64,000 nt of DNA from Actinokineospora xionganensis (GTDB taxonomy: Bacteria > Actinomycetota > Actinomycetes > Mycobacteriales > Pseudonocardiaceae), in assembly GCF_014323725.1 (NCBI RefSeq), contig NZ_JABVED010000010.1, positions 1 to 64,000 on the forward strand. The letters are read 5' to 3'. A program made the position numbers and the translations under genes. The first letter of the stretch is position 1; each line of letters starts with the position of its first letter. The notes below the pieces were generated by a model, which had not been told where the DNA came from, searched no databases, and worked only from the letters and a program-made list of their open reading frames with translations. Positions 62,621 through 64,000 of the stretch are shown here, one piece after another.

Positions 62621-63154
62621 GTGAACCAGCCGAACTTCGGTGGGGACGGCTACCAGACCGAGCAGGAGATGCGCCGCTGGGCGGCGGCGGTCGAGGAGAA
62701 AGCCCAGCGCTACCAGGCGATGCAGGCCGAGGTCGCGCGCGTCTCGGTGACCGAGTCCGCGCGGGACGACGTCGTGCGGGTGACGGTCGACGCGACCGGG
62801 GCGGTGACCGATCTGGTGATCAGCGACAAGCACCGCGACCTGGCGGGTGCGGAGCTGTCGACCATGGTGCTGACGACGATGCGTCGGGCCCAGTCGAGGA
62901 TCACCGACCACGTCGCCGAAGTCATGACCCGCACCGTCGGCGACGATGAGCAGACGGTGGCCACGGTGGTCGACTCGTATCGGCAGAGATTCCCGGAACC
63001 GGAGCCCGAACCCGAACGTCCGACCGGAAGCGTGGTCGAGGAGATGCAACTCGGCGACGTCCCGGAAGACGACGGGCCCCCGACCCGCCGGTCACGTCCG
63101 CGCCCGCCGCAGGACGATGACGACGACTGGGGCGGACCGCCCATCCTGAGTTGA
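62621..63154 (+). CDS. YbaB/EbfC-like protein, cassette 2
   Basis: The 177-aa protein has an early helix (TEQEMRRWAAAVEEKAQRYQAM), then VVRVTVDATGAVTDLVISD as the YbaB hairpin, and a C-terminal helix. A long acidic, proline-rich tail (FPEPEPEPERP...DDDDDWGG) follows and is absent from copy 1. It starts with GTG and is followed 10 bp later by the EspC-like gene; order and spacing mirror the minus-strand cassette. Confidence 0.8.
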   Translation: MNQPNFGGDGYQTEQEMRRWAAAVEEKAQRYQAMQAEVARVSVTESARDDVVRVTVDATGAVTDLVISDKHRDLAGAELSTMVLTTMRRAQSRITDHVAEVMTRTVGDDEQTVATVVDSYRQRFPEPEPEPERPTGSVVEEMQLGDVPEDDGPPTRRSRPRPPQDDDDDWGGPPILS

Positions 63155-63164
63155 AGGAGTCGCG

Positions 63165-63473
63165 GTGCCGAACGGATACGACGTCCTGACCGGTGAGTTA
63201 TCCGGCCACGCGGGCAGACTCGACGCGCTGCGGGACCGCCTCGACCAGGCGCTGCAGGCGGCGAGCCAGGTGCACATGGGCACCGAGGCGTACGGCGTGA
63301 TCTGTCAGTTCTTCGTGCCGATCGTGCACGCGGTCAGCGGCCCGGGCGTCGAGGCGATCCGGCAGGCGGCGGACTCGATGAGCGACACCGCCCAGGGCAT
63401 CCGCGACAACACGACGTCCTACGACAACGTCGAGCAGGCCAACACGCGGCCCTTCGCGGGCGGTGTGCGATGA
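63165..63473 (+). CDS. EspC-like protein, cassette 2
   Basis: The 102-aa helical protein shares the two-helix pattern with the 59700 copy: ELSGHAGRLDALRDRLDQALQAA, then a turn and GVICQFFVPIV. It has one cysteine. The stop overlaps the start of the WXG gene at 63470 (ATGA), a tighter link than in cassette 1. Confidence 0.8.
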   Translation: MPNGYDVLTGELSGHAGRLDALRDRLDQALQAASQVHMGTEAYGVICQFFVPIVHAVSGPGVEAIRQAADSMSDTAQGIRDNTTSYDNVEQANTRPFAGGVR

Positions 63474-64000
63474 CCAATCCGCTGATCGCCGAACGCAAGG
63501 ACTCGACCACCGCCGTCACCGGCATCGGCATCGCCGAGTCGGCGGTCGACATCTACAACGGCGTGCAGAGCGGCTCGTGGGTCGAGGGTGGCATCGGTGC
63601 GCTGGGCGGCGGCCTGGAGATCCTTTCGCTGGTGCTCGACCCGATCGGCACGCTCGGGCAGTACGCGGTCTCCTGGGTGATCGAGCACGTCGCCCCGCTG
63701 CGCGACGCGCTGAACTGGCTGGCCGGGGACGCCGACCAGATCGCCGCGTACGCCCAGACGTGGAAGAACGTCTCGCAGGCCGTCGCGGGGGTCGCGGCGG
63801 ACTACCAAACCGAGGTCACCAACGGCACCGCGGGCTGGGCGGGCCCGGCGGCCGACGCCTACCGGAACAACGCGGGCCAGCAGGGTGAGCACATCACCGC
63901 CGCGGGCACCGGCGCGGAGACCATCGGCACAGTCGTCGAGGTCGTCGGCGTGCTGGTCGGCGTGGTCCGCGGCATCGTCCGCGACCTGGTCGCCGAGTGC
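63470..64000 (+). CDS. WXG100-fold protein, cassette 2 (5' part)
   Basis: 177 codons are seen and the frame is open at the window end. Residues ~8-40 are a helix-rich start (ERKDSTTAVTGIGIAESAVDI), then VLDPIGTLGQYAVSWVIEH and PLRDALNWLAGDADQIAAYAQTWKNV, with a W-x-G motif in GWAGPAADAYRNNAG at about residues 124-138. It clearly matches the WXG protein of cassette 1. A C-terminal toxin domain could follow beyond 64000; this is where polymorphic toxins carry it. Start ATG overlaps the previous stop. Confidence 0.8.
   Translation, partial: MTNPLIAERKDSTTAVTGIGIAESAVDIYNGVQSGSWVEGGIGALGGGLEILSLVLDPIGTLGQYAVSWVIEHVAPLRDALNWLAGDADQIAAYAQTWKNVSQAVAGVAADYQTEVTNGTAGWAGPAADAYRNNAGQQGEHITAAGTGAETIGTVVEVVGVLVGVVRGIVRDLVAEC

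Overview
The window is high-GC actinobacterial DNA. The best fit is the family Pseudonocardiaceae (Actinokineospora/Saccharothrix-like). This is inferred from gene content: HspR with HAIR operators, DUF2510 and DUF3558 proteins, EspG/PPE type VII secretion partners, LacI, PucR and HxlR regulators. Part of the gene set matches the M. tuberculosis dcd to clpB interval: dcd beside a tRNA-Gly, an Rv0338c/EtfD-like protein, dnaK-grpE-dnaJ-hspR, pyrE, a TrmH-type methyltransferase, and clpB beside an Rv0385-like globin reductase. There is no rRNA, CRISPR array or intact transposon.

0-13 kb holds small metabolic units. A sugar-kinase-like gene diverges from its probable LacI regulator across a palindromic operator. 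A GH76 glycosidase overlaps a dehydrogenase, and a molybdopterin oxidoreductase stands alone. TrmH-like and DUF2784 genes overlap upstream of pyrE. A scramblase-like gene and a dehydrogenase are separated by a 158-bp sequence that is almost entirely one long hairpin. 12-18 kb has a PucR-type regulator, two tandem secreted SGNH hydrolases and clpB with a HAIR site.

18-30 kb carries a MarR regulator, a globin-reductase fusion, a tRNA-like remnant, and the HspR-controlled operon dnaK-grpE-dnaJ-hspR with two HAIR sites. It also has an SMR/TetR efflux pair and the EtfD-like Fe-S membrane oxidoreductase. 30-43 kb has an MFS transporter, a phytase-like secreted protein, dcd, a dead DUF2306 gene, tRNA-Gly(CCC), a macrodomain-DUF6508 fusion, a LuxR-type regulator with an eroded receiver domain, a FadE5-like acyl-CoA dehydrogenase and a VanW protein. 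43-56 kb has a GroES-like protein, a thioredoxin-NHL protein, a secreted metallopeptidase, a large predicted beta-helix membrane protein, a polar amino-acid ABC transporter and an MGH1-like glycosidase.

56-64 kb is a type VII secretion substrate island (DUF3558, PPE-like, EspG). It ends in two divergent copies of the same three-gene cassette (YbaB-like, EspC-like, WXG protein) around an ADP-ribosylglycohydrolase. The second WXG gene runs off the window.

The most unusual signals lie between genes. The 158-bp hairpin shows only one polarity of G-U-compatible differences. Two terminator-like hairpins share a conserved head but have different, still complementary, lower stems. A palindrome TTACY-N4-AGTAR recurs upstream of a lipase-like gene, the EtfD-like gene and the FadE5-like gene, as expected of a fatty-acid regulon.
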